From Gemmatimonadota bacterium (GTDB lineage: Bacteria; Gemmatimonadota; Gemmatimonadetes; Gemmatimonadales; Gemmatimonadaceae): a stretch of 10,773 bases of DNA. The notes under the pieces were generated by a model that did no database searches, was not told the DNA's origin, and worked only from the letters and a program-made list of their open reading frames with translations. Positions 1 to 7,208 of this stretch are shown piece by piece. The stretch spans positions 22,212 to 32,984 of the forward strand of contig PKVB01000212.1 in the NCBI GenBank assembly GCA_003131365.1, given 5' to 3'. The first letter of the stretch is position 1. Each line of letters begins with the position of its first letter. Both the position numbers and the translations under genes were made by a program.

Positions 1-1
1 A

Positions 2-2947
2 TTCGTAGTGACGGCTGATCGAGACACTCTACAGTGCTCGCCGCATGACCCCGCCAGCGATATCGCGACGCTCGCTGCAGCCACAGACTCGGACGCTCTC
101 GCCGCACCTGCTTCCCTGGAGTTCTTGCCTGGGTACAACCCGACTTTTTCCGACGCGTTTCGGGATTGGGTAGATGGGCACCGCGAAGAGACGCACGCGC
201 TTGTGACTAGGCGCCTCGTGACCGAGTTGAACTCGGCGCGGTCAAAGGGGGACTGGTTGACCTGCGACAAATTCGCGAGGCAATGCCTCAAGCTCGATCC
301 GTTCAACGAGTCGGCTGTGCTCGCTCAAGCTGAAGCCAGCGCAGTGAGGGGTGCCAAGACACAGGCAATCCAGATACTGGACCGATACCTGGCCGAAGTC
401 GGATCGGACAACCCGAATCTGACCGTATCCGCCTCTGTGCTGCGAAGGCGCATCACCGACCGAATTCCGGACCGCTCGCCGATCACTGTACGAGAGTGCG
501 CTTTTGTCGGGAGAGCTCGGGAGATGGAAACATTGACTTCGGCGCTGCTGGGGGCGCGTCGCGGCAGAGGAGGCGCGCACCTGGTGAGGGGAGAGGCCGG
601 CATCGGCAAGAGCAGGCTCGCTTCCGAATTGATGAAGTTCGCGATTCTCGAGGGAGTGCAAACGAGCAGAACAACCTGCCGCAGGTGCGATGTAGATCGG
701 CCGCTTTCCGCGTTTGTCGATCTGGTTCCACAATTGAGCGAGTTGCGCGGTGCGTTGGGGTGCTCACAGGAATCGATGTCAGTGCTCAAGGGACTCACGG
801 AATTTGACGGCCGCGCCAGCTTCAACTCTTTATCAGTTGACGACTCGATGAGTGCGCACGCCAGGATTCGCGCCGCCTTATTCGACCTGCTTGATGCGAT
901 CGTTGAGGAACGGACCGTTCTCATCGTCGTAGACGATGTCCAATGGCTTGACGCATCGTCCGTCAGATTGCTGGCAGAGTTGCTTCCGTGGGCGAAGACG
1001 AGGAAGATTCTTTTCGTCCTCACGGAACGCGCCGGCACGAAGGGCTTAGCAAACCATCTCTCGCCAGACGATTTGAGGGTGCTGACTGTTGGACCTCTTG
1101 GGCCGCAGTTCGGCGAGGCGATCGTGACGGAGGTCCTCAAGGAAAGCTCCCGACCAACCACCTCGGAACTCATTCAGCGACTCCTCTCGGTCGGGGAAGG
1201 CAATCCCTTTTTTCTGAGGGAATTGGGCAATCATTGGCTGGAAACCGGCAGGCAGCAGGGTTCGCCGCCATCGGTCACGGCAATTATTGATGAACGACTC
1301 GCTAGGCTGTCCAATGAGGCGCTTCTGGTTCTTCAAGCCTGCGCTGTGCTCGATGTGAATGCCACAATCGAACGCGTGGAAGGGGTACTGGAGTACCAAT
1401 CACACGTACTGCTCTCTGCTGTTCAGGAGCTGAGCGTCGCGGGAATGCTGCGCGCTGAAGCTCAAGCGTCTCCCGAATCCGCTGAGCCACTGACAGTTGG
1501 ACATGACCTAGTCTCGACCGCTGCGCTCAAACGACTGGCGATGGCCCCCCTTGCGTTCTTGCATCGGCGTGCAGGGACCGTACTGGAACGAGAAACCCTC
1601 GGCAATAGTGCGAGAACCGGCGTGCTTTGGGCCTGCGCATTCCATTGGCAGAATGCTGGAGATCGCGAGCGCGCCTTTCGCGCTGCGTGTGCCTGCGCCG
1701 AGCATCTTCTGACAGTAGGCCTGCCACGCGACGCTGCGCAAGCGTTTGAACAGGTTCTCGACTATTGCGTAACCGATGAACAACGACTCCTCGTGCTCTC
1801 TCGACTGGCCACATCGCTCCAGACTTGCGGACAGTGGGAGCAGTCAACAAAGGTCTTGCGCAAAGCACGGAGCGTGCAGGCGAAGGTCACTCCGAACGCC
1901 ACCGCTCACGACGAGGTTGAACTGGCTTTGTTTGAGACCCGATGGCGGGCGACGATGGAGCACACCGCACTATTTGAGGATCTTAAAGCGTGCGTCAATA
2001 ACAACGAACCATCGGCGAGCCATCGTGTGGCCTGCGGTCTGTTGGGCATGAAGATTGGCTCCGAACAAAATCAGTTCGACGCTTTCAAGGAGATGTACTT
2101 CACGATAGCGCCCCTCCTAAGTGACCCAACAATTGGTCAAGTAACCCGCATGGAAGTAGAAATGATCTATCACACAAGTTGCGGGGATATGAAAACGGCG
2201 GAACAAGCCGCAGACCAACTTCGCAGAACAGTTCGCGCGGAGCGCGATCCGCGCGTCCTTTCACGCGCACTCGGCAACGTCGGCACCGCATATCGAAGGA
2301 TTGGCCGAGACGCAGACGCCGTAGCTGTTCTTCTTGAAGCAGTGGATCACTCAGTAGCGCACGGACTCGTAAACCGCACGTCGTTTGCTATCTGTGCCCT
2401 TATTCGAATCTACATCGCCAACGGAGAGCTTTCGCGGGCACGAGCCGCCATGCAAAAGCTTGAGGCTCTCACAGATAGTGATGAGAGCTTATATCGCAAT
2501 GCAGATCGTTTTTATTTCGCAGCCAGACTCGCGTTGGAAGAGGGGAACATTGAGGAGGCCGAGGAGAGGTATTCGGTGTTGGCCTCGCAGTCAGGTCTTC
2601 CAAGCGTAAATTGGCGAGCCGGAGTCGTAGCCATTGGAGTACGGATTGCAATTAAACAGAACGCTTCTGTCGAGACAGTCCGCCCGATGGTAGCAGAGCT
2701 CGAAGCCGCACATTTGCAGAATCGAAGCTCGGGTGGGGAGGATTTTGAGGCTTATGCGTTGGCACTGGGCCTCGTGCACTGCGGAGAGGCTCAACAATGC
2801 TTGCGTTTGCTCTCTGAGTACACTTCGACCTATCGGCGCGAGAAGTCGGCGCCACCGAAACAGCTCAGCGACCTGCTATTCGAACTGCGAGCGGGCCAAG
2901 GGACTTCGACCGCACGAACTACTGAGGCTCTTTCTGCTTTAGTCTGA
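2..2947 (+). CDS. SARP/AfsR-like regulator: BTAD, AAA ATPase and TPR regions (5' end outside window)
   Basis: Probable large signalling or transcriptional regulator. The frame is open to the window edge; a GTG at 8 could start a 979-residue protein, but the frame probably continues upstream. Numbering from that GTG: residues about 38-130 look like a bacterial transcriptional activator domain (FLPGYNPTFSDAFRDW, then helical repeats). In SARP proteins this domain directly follows a winged-helix DNA-binding domain, which would lie upstream of the window. Residues about 166-400 are a STAND-like/AAA_16 ATPase: FVGRAREM at the start, Walker A GEAGIGKS at 195-202, Walker B VLIVVDDVQWLD with D309-D310, and the typical GNPFFL at 398-403. 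The rest, about 560-960, is helical and TPR-like, probably a sensor or protein-binding scaffold. There is no C-terminal LuxR HTH. Target and ligand cannot be read from sequence. It converges on the HD-GYP gene and has lower GC than the right half. Confidence 0.82.
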   Translation, partial: FVVTADRDTLQCSPHDPASDIATLAAATDSDALAAPASLEFLPGYNPTFSDAFRDWVDGHREETHALVTRRLVTELNSARSKGDWLTCDKFARQCLKLDPFNESAVLAQAEASAVRGAKTQAIQILDRYLAEVGSDNPNLTVSASVLRRRITDRIPDRSPITVRECAFVGRAREMETLTSALLGARRGRGGAHLVRGEAGIGKSRLASELMKFAILEGVQTSRTTCRRCDVDRPLSAFVDLVPQLSELRGALGCSQESMSVLKGLTEFDGRASFNSLSVDDSMSAHARIRAALFDLLDAIVEERTVLIVVDDVQWLDASSVRLLAELLPWAKTRKILFVLTERAGTKGLANHLSPDDLRVLTVGPLGPQFGEAIVTEVLKESSRPTTSELIQRLLSVGEGNPFFLRELGNHWLETGRQQGSPPSVTAIIDERLARLSNEALLVLQACAVLDVNATIERVEGVLEYQSHVLLSAVQELSVAGMLRAEAQASPESAEPLTVGHDLVSTAALKRLAMAPLAFLHRRAGTVLERETLGNSARTGVLWACAFHWQNAGDRERAFRAACACAEHLLTVGLPRDAAQAFEQVLDYCVTDEQRLLVLSRLATSLQTCGQWEQSTKVLRKARSVQAKVTPNATAHDEVELALFETRWRATMEHTALFEDLKACVNNNEPSASHRVACGLLGMKIGSEQNQFDAFKEMYFTIAPLLSDPTIGQVTRMEVEMIYHTSCGDMKTAEQAADQLRRTVRAERDPRVLSRALGNVGTAYRRIGRDADAVAVLLEAVDHSVAHGLVNRTSFAICALIRIYIANGELSRARAAMQKLEALTDSDESLYRNADRFYFAARLALEEGNIEEAEERYSVLASQSGLPSVNWRAGVVAIGVRIAIKQNASVETVRPMVAELEAAHLQNRSSGGEDFEAYALALGLVHCGEAQQCLRLLSEYTSTYRREKSAPPKQLSDLLFELRAGQGTSTARTTEALSALV

Positions 2948-2975
2948 ACCTCGACCGCGGCAACAACGATCGGAA

Positions 2976-2991
2976 TCCCGCCATTGCGGGA
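2976..2991. terminator. Stem-loop between convergent genes
   Basis: Perfect inverted repeat TCCCGC-CATT-GCGGGA (6 bp stem, 4 nt loop) in the 55 nt gap between the two convergent stop codons. It could fold in transcripts from either side. Neither strand has a good U-tract after it, so intrinsic termination is plausible from its position but weak from sequence. Confidence 0.4.
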
Positions 2992-3002
2992 CAATTACCG
3001 GA

Positions 3003-4349
3003 TTAGGCGCGGCGCGCAATACTTAAAATTGGTCTCGCAGGTGTATTCGGAGTCACTCGCGGCTCTCGCGTGTCCTCAAAGAGGACGCTGAAGAGGGGGC
3101 TGGCTACCAAAGTGTCGTAAATCTTTGGGTCAAACTGTTTCCCCCTGAACTTCTCAAGCTCCTTGCGCACGGCCGTTTCGCCTAGGGCGGCCCGATACGG
3201 CCTATCCGTTGTCATGGCGTCGATGGTGTCCGCGAACATCACAATCCGCGAGCCGAGCGGAATGGTATCCCCGAAAAGGCCATCCGGATATCCAGATCCG
3301 TCCCAGTTTTCGTGGTGGTGACGAATTAGCGGCAGGATATCGTTCAACGAACTCACATTTCGCGCGAGCTCTTCGCTCTTTACGGGGTGAGTACGCATTA
3401 TCGCGCTTTCTTCCGTAGTGAGCTTCCCCGGCTTACTGAGAATCGGTCCAAAGACCTCGTGAATCTTGCCCACGTCATGCAGAAGAGCCGCCACTACAAT
3501 TCGATCGACTTCACGCTCGCGCAGTCCCATCGCGCGGCTAATAACGCGCGCCATGTTCGCTACCCGGCGGGAATGACCGGAGGTGTATGGATCACGCGCC
3601 TCGATTGCTGCAACCATCAGCTCGAGCAACTCTTGATTCGTTTTTTCCAGCTGCCAATTCTTCTTATAGAGCTCGCGCGCTCCCAGTAGCGGGATCATGA
3701 AAATCGCAGCACCTGTCACGCCGAAATGCACATATATGTAGGCGAAGACGAACACAAACGGTATTGACAAAAGGTCGTACACAAGCGTGAAACGCAGCCG
3801 CTTAACCCATAGTCCCAAGGGGTTTGTGTCTTCCTGGAGCCCGACGATTCCGCTGATCGTTAGGCTGTTCGTGGCGAAAAACAGGAGCACAGCCACGAAG
3901 TAGGGAACAAATGCGAACTCCGACAGAGTTAATAGGGAGGCACCACCTAAGAACCGATAGGAGATCACCACCACGGTTGATGCCAACAGCATTGCCGCGG
4001 TGTTAAATACGACTTTGATCGGTGCTCGTCGGAGAATCAATTCCGCAACAAGTGCCGACGCGGTTGCGGCAAGAACCCCAGACCAATGCGGGACAAGGAC
4101 TAGCCCTGTGAGTATTGGAAGGTACGCGATAGATCCCGAAGTGATTCTCGAGGAACGATAGGACATCGAGCTCGCCATCAGTCCGAACACGAAGAAACAG
4201 ACTGCGGGCAGCAGATACCCAGCCGGGATATCGGGGTCAATCAGATACAACGCGCCGAACAGAATAAGGCCGGCGATCGTCACACCCGTCACGTAGCGTT
4301 GAATCTTGGACTGCATGTGATAAAAAACCCCCGCCCTGGCTAAGTCCAT
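3003..4349 (-). CDS. Membrane-anchored HD-GYP domain cyclic-di-GMP phosphodiesterase
   Basis: Predicted inner-membrane enzyme that hydrolyses cyclic-di-GMP. Residues about 19-222 are strongly hydrophobic and hold roughly six to eight membrane segments, probably a sensory or anchoring domain. A short charged linker (about 226-245) leads to the cytoplasmic HD-GYP domain (about 245-425). All signature residues are present: H259 in GHSRRVANMA, the HD pair H291-D292 in LLHDVGKI, HHHENWDGSGYPDGL at 344-358 with the GYP at 353-355, and FADTIDAMTTDRPYR at 372-386. The catalytic centre therefore looks intact. The total of 448 residues is normal for this architecture. Start choice is uncertain: ATG at 4349 has no Shine-Dalgarno, and ATG at 4316 (M12) begins just before the first membrane segment and lies 11 nt after a G-rich run. 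It converges on the BTAD regulator and does not appear to share an operon with the gene upstream of it (297 nt gap). Confidence 0.9.
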   Translation of the reverse strand: MDLARAGVFYHMQSKIQRYVTGVTIAGLILFGALYLIDPDIPAGYLLPAVCFFVFGLMASSMSYRSSRITSGSIAYLPILTGLVLVPHWSGVLAATASALVAELILRRAPIKVVFNTAAMLLASTVVVISYRFLGGASLLTLSEFAFVPYFVAVLLFFATNSLTISGIVGLQEDTNPLGLWVKRLRFTLVYDLLSIPFVFVFAYIYVHFGVTGAAIFMIPLLGARELYKKNWQLEKTNQELLELMVAAIEARDPYTSGHSRRVANMARVISRAMGLREREVDRIVVAALLHDVGKIHEVFGPILSKPGKLTTEESAIMRTHPVKSEELARNVSSLNDILPLIRHHHENWDGSGYPDGLFGDTIPLGSRIVMFADTIDAMTTDRPYRAALGETAVRKELEKFRGKQFDPKIYDTLVASPLFSVLFEDTREPRVTPNTPARPILSIARRA

Positions 4350-4364
4350 GTTGCTGTATCAGCC

Positions 4365-4370
4365 ATTAAA
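4365..4370 (-). promoter_or_regulatory. Candidate -10 element for the HD-GYP gene
   Basis: TTTAAT on the minus strand matches TATAAT at five of six positions. No convincing -35 lies 16-18 nt upstream (TTCCTG at 17 nt is poor). Transcription would start near 4358, giving a very short leader to the ATG at 4349 or about 40 nt to the ATG at 4316, which favours the later start. Weak evidence on its own. Confidence 0.25.
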
Positions 4371-4393
4371 AAGCTGAAACACAGATTCAGGAA

Positions 4394-4426
4394 AAAGTTC
4401 ACTTTGCGTCACCCCCCTAAAGTTCA
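4394..4426. repeat. Direct repeat pair upstream of the HD-GYP gene
   Basis: AAAGTTCA occurs at 4394-4401 and 4419-4426 (TGAACTTT on the minus strand), 25 nt apart start to start. The proximal copy touches the region where a -35 would be expected for the candidate -10 at 4365-4370. Paired direct repeats over a poor -35 suit an activator-dependent promoter, but two 8-mers may also be chance. Confidence 0.25.
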
Positions 4427-4428
4427 GT

Positions 4429-4532
4429 CGCATTCAGCATCCGCTGAAATGCGCTACTAGGTTGGCTCCGCTCGTGTAACTAGTATTGCCAGCTCAACTC
4501 GTCTCGTGGCCGGGACGGGGGTTTTTGTTTTT
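4429..4532 (+). ncRNA. Candidate plus-strand structured small RNA ending in an intrinsic terminator
   Basis: No gene accounts for plus-strand transcription here; both neighbours read minus. The plus strand can form three consecutive hairpins. The first pairs 4429-4438 with 4443-4453 (10 bp, one bulged A, loop ATCC). The second pairs TACTAG at 4455-4460 with CTAGTA at 4480-4485, extendable by TTG/TAA after a bulged G. The third is the terminator at 4498-4532. The terminator stem contains two G-U pairs that become A-C mismatches on the other strand, so its folding favours the plus strand. I see no clear plus-strand promoter; the 5' end is unknown and may lie between about 4350 and 4429. No open reading frame of note is contained. 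It could also be the tail of antisense transcription through the HD-GYP leader. Confidence 0.35.
4498..4532 (+). terminator. Rho-independent terminator on plus strand
   Basis: CTCGTCTC (4498-4505) pairs with GGGACGGG (4512-4519) across the loop GTGGCC, giving 8 bp with two G-U pairs. A U-rich tract follows at 4522-4532 (five T, one G, five T). This is a textbook intrinsic terminator in plus orientation only. It would also shield the minus-strand gene that ends at 4647 from antisense reading. Confidence 0.6.
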
Positions 4533-4629
4533 CCTCTAGGATTCGTGTTAAGGTGAACCTTCTCACAACGATCCCTTCAACTTCACCAGGTCGAATCGAC
4601 CCGCTTTCAATTCGTATCTATTCCTGCAC

Positions 4630-4645
4630 CGGGCACTTGAGCCCG
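4630..4645 (-). terminator. Stem-loop just after the stop of the 264-residue gene
   Basis: CGGGC at 4630-4634 pairs with GCCCG at 4641-4645 across a 6 nt loop, starting immediately after the TAA stop at 4647-4649 on the minus strand. No U-tract follows, so it may be a weak or Rho-assisted terminator or a 3' stabilising hairpin. Confidence 0.35.
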
Positions 4646-4646
4646 C

Positions 4647-5441
4647 TTACTCTCCCTGATCAACCCATCGGTTCGTCGCCGACAGTACTGCCAGAGCGCT
4701 CGCTGTCTCCGCGCTCCCCTTGATCTCGCAATTCCCTACCAGCAAGTGACTGTCGCGACCCGCGCGCACCGTCACACCCACGAACACGTACTCGCGATCG
4801 AAGGCCTCCATCACCTTCACACCCTCCACCGCCAGCTGCCCTTCTCTGCCCTCGGCCGAACCGATCGCGAACACTGTCGCTCGCGCGGCTAGATCGAGGC
4901 GAGATCTGTCCCCCTCGATCCCATGGGCTTCGCCAATGTAGGACTCTTCACCCTTCCGCAGCGTAACTCGGCAGGAAAGCCCCTTCGTCCGGGACCCCCT
5001 GACCTCCACGTCCTCGAAATAGAGCCGCCGGGCCGTATACCGCTTGACCCCGCCCTCCGAGGCCGGACCCACCGCAAACTGGCTCCGGGGCGTCGGATGC
5101 GACGCCTGAGGCTGCGCCGGCGTCGGCCTCAGCTTCGCCTCGCTCGTTATCGCTACGGAAATCTTTCGGTGATCCACCCTCATCGCCAAATGCGCCATCA
5201 GCGCACTTTCGATGTTTCTAACCACTTGTTTAGGCGTGAGTTCGGCCGTAGTCAGAACATGGATCTGTTCGACCGCCCCACTCTCACTCTCTATGATTTT
5301 TGCGGACACCACTCCCGGAAGCGTCAGGATCAGCTCTTCAGCACGCTTGATCGGGAGTACGCTGCCAGCGATGTTGTTCAAATTCAATTTGTTAGGCGGA
5401 TTGGAGAGGGCGCGAAACAGGTGACCAATATTGCAGACCAC
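4647..5441 (-). CDS. Uncharacterised two-domain protein, 264 residues
   Basis: I do not recognise a named family. The N-terminal domain (about 30-100) has an alternating alpha/beta look, beginning RAEELILTLPGVVSAKI and ending near HRKISVAI, reminiscent of small ACT/BON-like folds. A Pro/Ser-rich linker (about 102-125) joins it to a second alpha/beta domain (about 130-262) with SCRVTLRKGEESYIGEA, a helix LDLAARATVFAI, two strands, a LLVGN turn and the end ALAVLSATNRWV. It has no signal peptide or membrane segment, so it is probably cytoplasmic. No catalytic motif stands out; binding or regulation is more likely, but that is inference. The GTG start at 5441 has no clear Shine-Dalgarno, and starts further in, before residue 30, are possible. 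It is separated by 207 nt from the upstream sigma-54 activator and by 297 nt from the HD-GYP gene, so it is probably its own transcription unit. Confidence 0.7.
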   Translation of the reverse strand: MVCNIGHLFRALSNPPNKLNLNNIAGSVLPIKRAEELILTLPGVVSAKIIESESGAVEQIHVLTTAELTPKQVVRNIESALMAHLAMRVDHRKISVAITSEAKLRPTPAQPQASHPTPRSQFAVGPASEGGVKRYTARRLYFEDVEVRGSRTKGLSCRVTLRKGEESYIGEAHGIEGDRSRLDLAARATVFAIGSAEGREGQLAVEGVKVMEAFDREYVFVGVTVRAGRDSHLLVGNCEIKGSAETASALAVLSATNRWVDQGE

Positions 5442-5473
5442 TGGGGTTTAATCAAGCAATAAATCACGCCAAT

Positions 5474-5504
5474 CTCCCCCAGGAAAAATGTGATTTCCGG
5501 GGAG
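5474..5504. promoter_or_regulatory. Imperfect inverted repeat upstream of the 264-residue gene
   Basis: CTCCCC (5474-5479) pairs with GGGGAG (5499-5504), and GGAAA with TTTCC inside that; two unpaired bases sit on one arm. This gives about 11 bp of stem around a small AT-rich loop. It lies about 33 nt before the GTG at 5441, so it may be an operator or a 5' leader hairpin. No U-tract follows on either strand, which argues against an intrinsic terminator. Confidence 0.45.
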
Positions 5505-5623
5505 TGCGAACAACGCTTCGCCGAGCGCGGAGATGTGTGTTTCATATCACCGGGATGCTTGTTTCATTGCAGCAGAACAGTAGACGACGCCAATCGCCGG
5601 CAGTAACACGACAATTTTGTTCG

Positions 5624-5641
5624 CGGTTGTAAAGCCAACCG
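5624..5641 (-). terminator. Stem-loop after the sigma-54 activator stop
   Basis: CGGTTG and CAACCG form a perfect 6 bp stem with a 6 nt loop, about 8 nt past the stop codon of the activator gene. It is followed by an A-rich rather than U-rich stretch, so it is a possible transcript end or 3' hairpin, not a canonical terminator. The rest of the 207 nt gap shows only the inverted repeat at 5474-5504. Confidence 0.35.
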
Positions 5642-5648
5642 GGCCGAC

Positions 5649-7208
5649 TCACTTCGCCTCCGCGACTTCCTCTGTCGGAATCCCGTAGTCGCGGAGCTTC
5701 CGGTAAAGAGTCCGCTCGCCGATGTCGAGCATCTCCGCTGCCTTTCTCCGGTTTCCCCGCGTGTCCCTGAGCGCGCCTTCGATCGCCGCCCTCTCGATTT
5801 CCGCCATCGTCATACCCGGCGCCAGCGTAATCACGCTGGGTGGCGCCGGCTGGTCGGGAGGCTCGATCGCGCGCGCCGTCGCTCCTGACCCCAGCGCGCC
5901 CGTCGGCTGCACCTCGCCCACCCAGTCGCGGTGATCGTGACTCTCGTCGTCGAGACGCCGCCTTAGCTCCTCCACCTGGAGCCGCAGCTCCAGCATGCTT
6001 CTCACCAGGAACTCCAGCTCGCGACCCTCGGTGCCAACGGTGCCGCGCACCACGGGACCTACGTGCACCGGTAGGAAGCGCGCCGCTCCGCCCTCCCGAA
6101 TCGGACGCGGAATGTCTTCAGGTCCGATCTCGCGCCCCGGCGCCAGCACCACCATGCTCTCCACCAGATTCCGCAGCTCACGCACGTTGCCCGGCCACGG
6201 ATAAGTCATGAGGATCTGCATCGCCTCCGCCGAAACGCCGTGAAACGGGCGGTCGTGCTGCGACGAGAACTCCTTGATGAAGCGGCGCACGAGGAGCGGA
6301 ATGTCCTCGGGTCTCTCGCGCAGCGGCGGCATGTACATGCTGAGAACGTTCAGTCTATAGTACAGATCGGCCCGGAATCTCCCCTCCTCCATGCTCTCGC
6401 GCAGCGGACGATTCGTCGCCGCTACCACTCTCACGTTGATCGGGATCTGCGTCGTTCCCCCGACGCGCGTGAGCTTTCTCTCCTCGAGCACGCGCAGCAA
6501 CTTCACCTGGGTCGATGGCGGAATCTCCCCGATCTCGTCGAGAAAAAGTGTTCCCTCGTCGGCGAGCTCGAATCGCCCGATGCGCCGCTCCGCTGCCCCG
6601 GTGAACGCGCCCTTCTCATGGCCAAACAGCTCGCTCTCGATCAGCGACTCCGGCAGCGCGCCGGCATTCACCGCGATGAATGGCTTTCCACGGCGTGGAC
6701 TGAGCTTGTGGACCGCCTGCGCCACCAGCTCCTTGCCCGTGCCGCTCTCTCCCTCGATGATCACGGTGCTCGAAACCGGCGCGATCTGCTCGATCTTGAG
6801 CAGCACTTCTCCGATCGCCACCGACTGTCCGATCAGCCCCGTTGCCTCCGTGAGGCGCTTGCGGTCGAGCACACGCCGCAAGGCCAGATACAATTCGTCC
6901 GACGTGACGGGCTTCGTGTACACATCGGTGAATCCGATGGTGCGAAGGCGCTCGCGCAGCTGTAGATCTTCGACATCGGCGAGACCGATCACCGCGGTGC
7001 CATTCCACAGCTGGTCTCGCACGATCTGCATATTGCCCGGATCGCCGAGGTTGCCGGTGAGGACGATGAGATCCGGCTTGAAGCGCTTGATCTCGCCCCG
7101 CAAATCGTCGAGCGGAGAGACGACCTCCGTCTTGGTCCCCGCCGCCTCGAGCACCGCGTTGAGCCTGACCGCCGGCTCGACGTCGGCGAGCGTGATGAGC
7201 ACCTTCAC
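5649..7208 (-). CDS. NtrC-family sigma-54 activator with a degenerate receiver domain
   Basis: A 519-residue bacterial enhancer-binding protein that should use ATP to open sigma-54 promoter complexes. Residues 1-115 have a receiver fold, but the phosphoacceptor position is T51 (KPDLIVLT), the acidic pair is reduced to LADVE, and the switch Thr/Ser is not evident; the conserved Lys remains at K99 (YTKP). Residues about 122-360 are the AAA+ domain: Walker A GESGTGKE 153-160, GAFTGA loop 200-205, Walker B TLFLDEIGE 220-228, and Arg fingers in FRADLYYR (R279, R285). A charged, probably coiled-coil linker follows (about 395-422), then a Fis-type HTH (about 468-510, RRKAAEMLDIGERTLYRKL). The GTG start at 7208 gives a 4 nt GTGA overlap with the mogA stop, typical of translational coupling. 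An open frame extends upstream to 7583, but that stretch is Arg-rich and antisense-like, overlapping mogA, so it is not coding. Confidence 0.9.
   Translation of the reverse strand: MKVLITLADVEPAVRLNAVLEAAGTKTEVVSPLDDLRGEIKRFKPDLIVLTGNLGDPGNMQIVRDQLWNGTAVIGLADVEDLQLRERLRTIGFTDVYTKPVTSDELYLALRRVLDRKRLTEATGLIGQSVAIGEVLLKIEQIAPVSSTVIIEGESGTGKELVAQAVHKLSPRRGKPFIAVNAGALPESLIESELFGHEKGAFTGAAERRIGRFELADEGTLFLDEIGEIPPSTQVKLLRVLEERKLTRVGGTTQIPINVRVVAATNRPLRESMEEGRFRADLYYRLNVLSMYMPPLRERPEDIPLLVRRFIKEFSSQHDRPFHGVSAEAMQILMTYPWPGNVRELRNLVESMVVLAPGREIGPEDIPRPIREGGAARFLPVHVGPVVRGTVGTEGRELEFLVRSMLELRLQVEELRRRLDDESHDHRDWVGEVQPTGALGSGATARAIEPPDQPAPPSVITLAPGMTMAEIERAAIEGALRDTRGNRRKAAEMLDIGERTLYRKLRDYGIPTEEVAEAK

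Noticed and set aside
325..1173. 282-codon minus-strand open frame inside the BTAD regulator
   Set aside because: Ser/Arg-rich antisense shadow of the clearly coding AAA domain on the plus strand.
4402..4409. ACGCAAAG on the minus strand upstream of the HD-GYP gene, as in GEMM cyclic-di-GMP riboswitches
   Set aside because: The other conserved GEMM parts (GGCAAA, GAAA tetraloop helix, receptor helix) are missing at the right places.
5455..5472. Sigma-54-like promoter (TTGGC ... TTGCT) before the unknown gene on the minus strand
   Set aside because: The GG to GC spacing is 11 rather than the strict 10, and transcription would start at the GTG itself.
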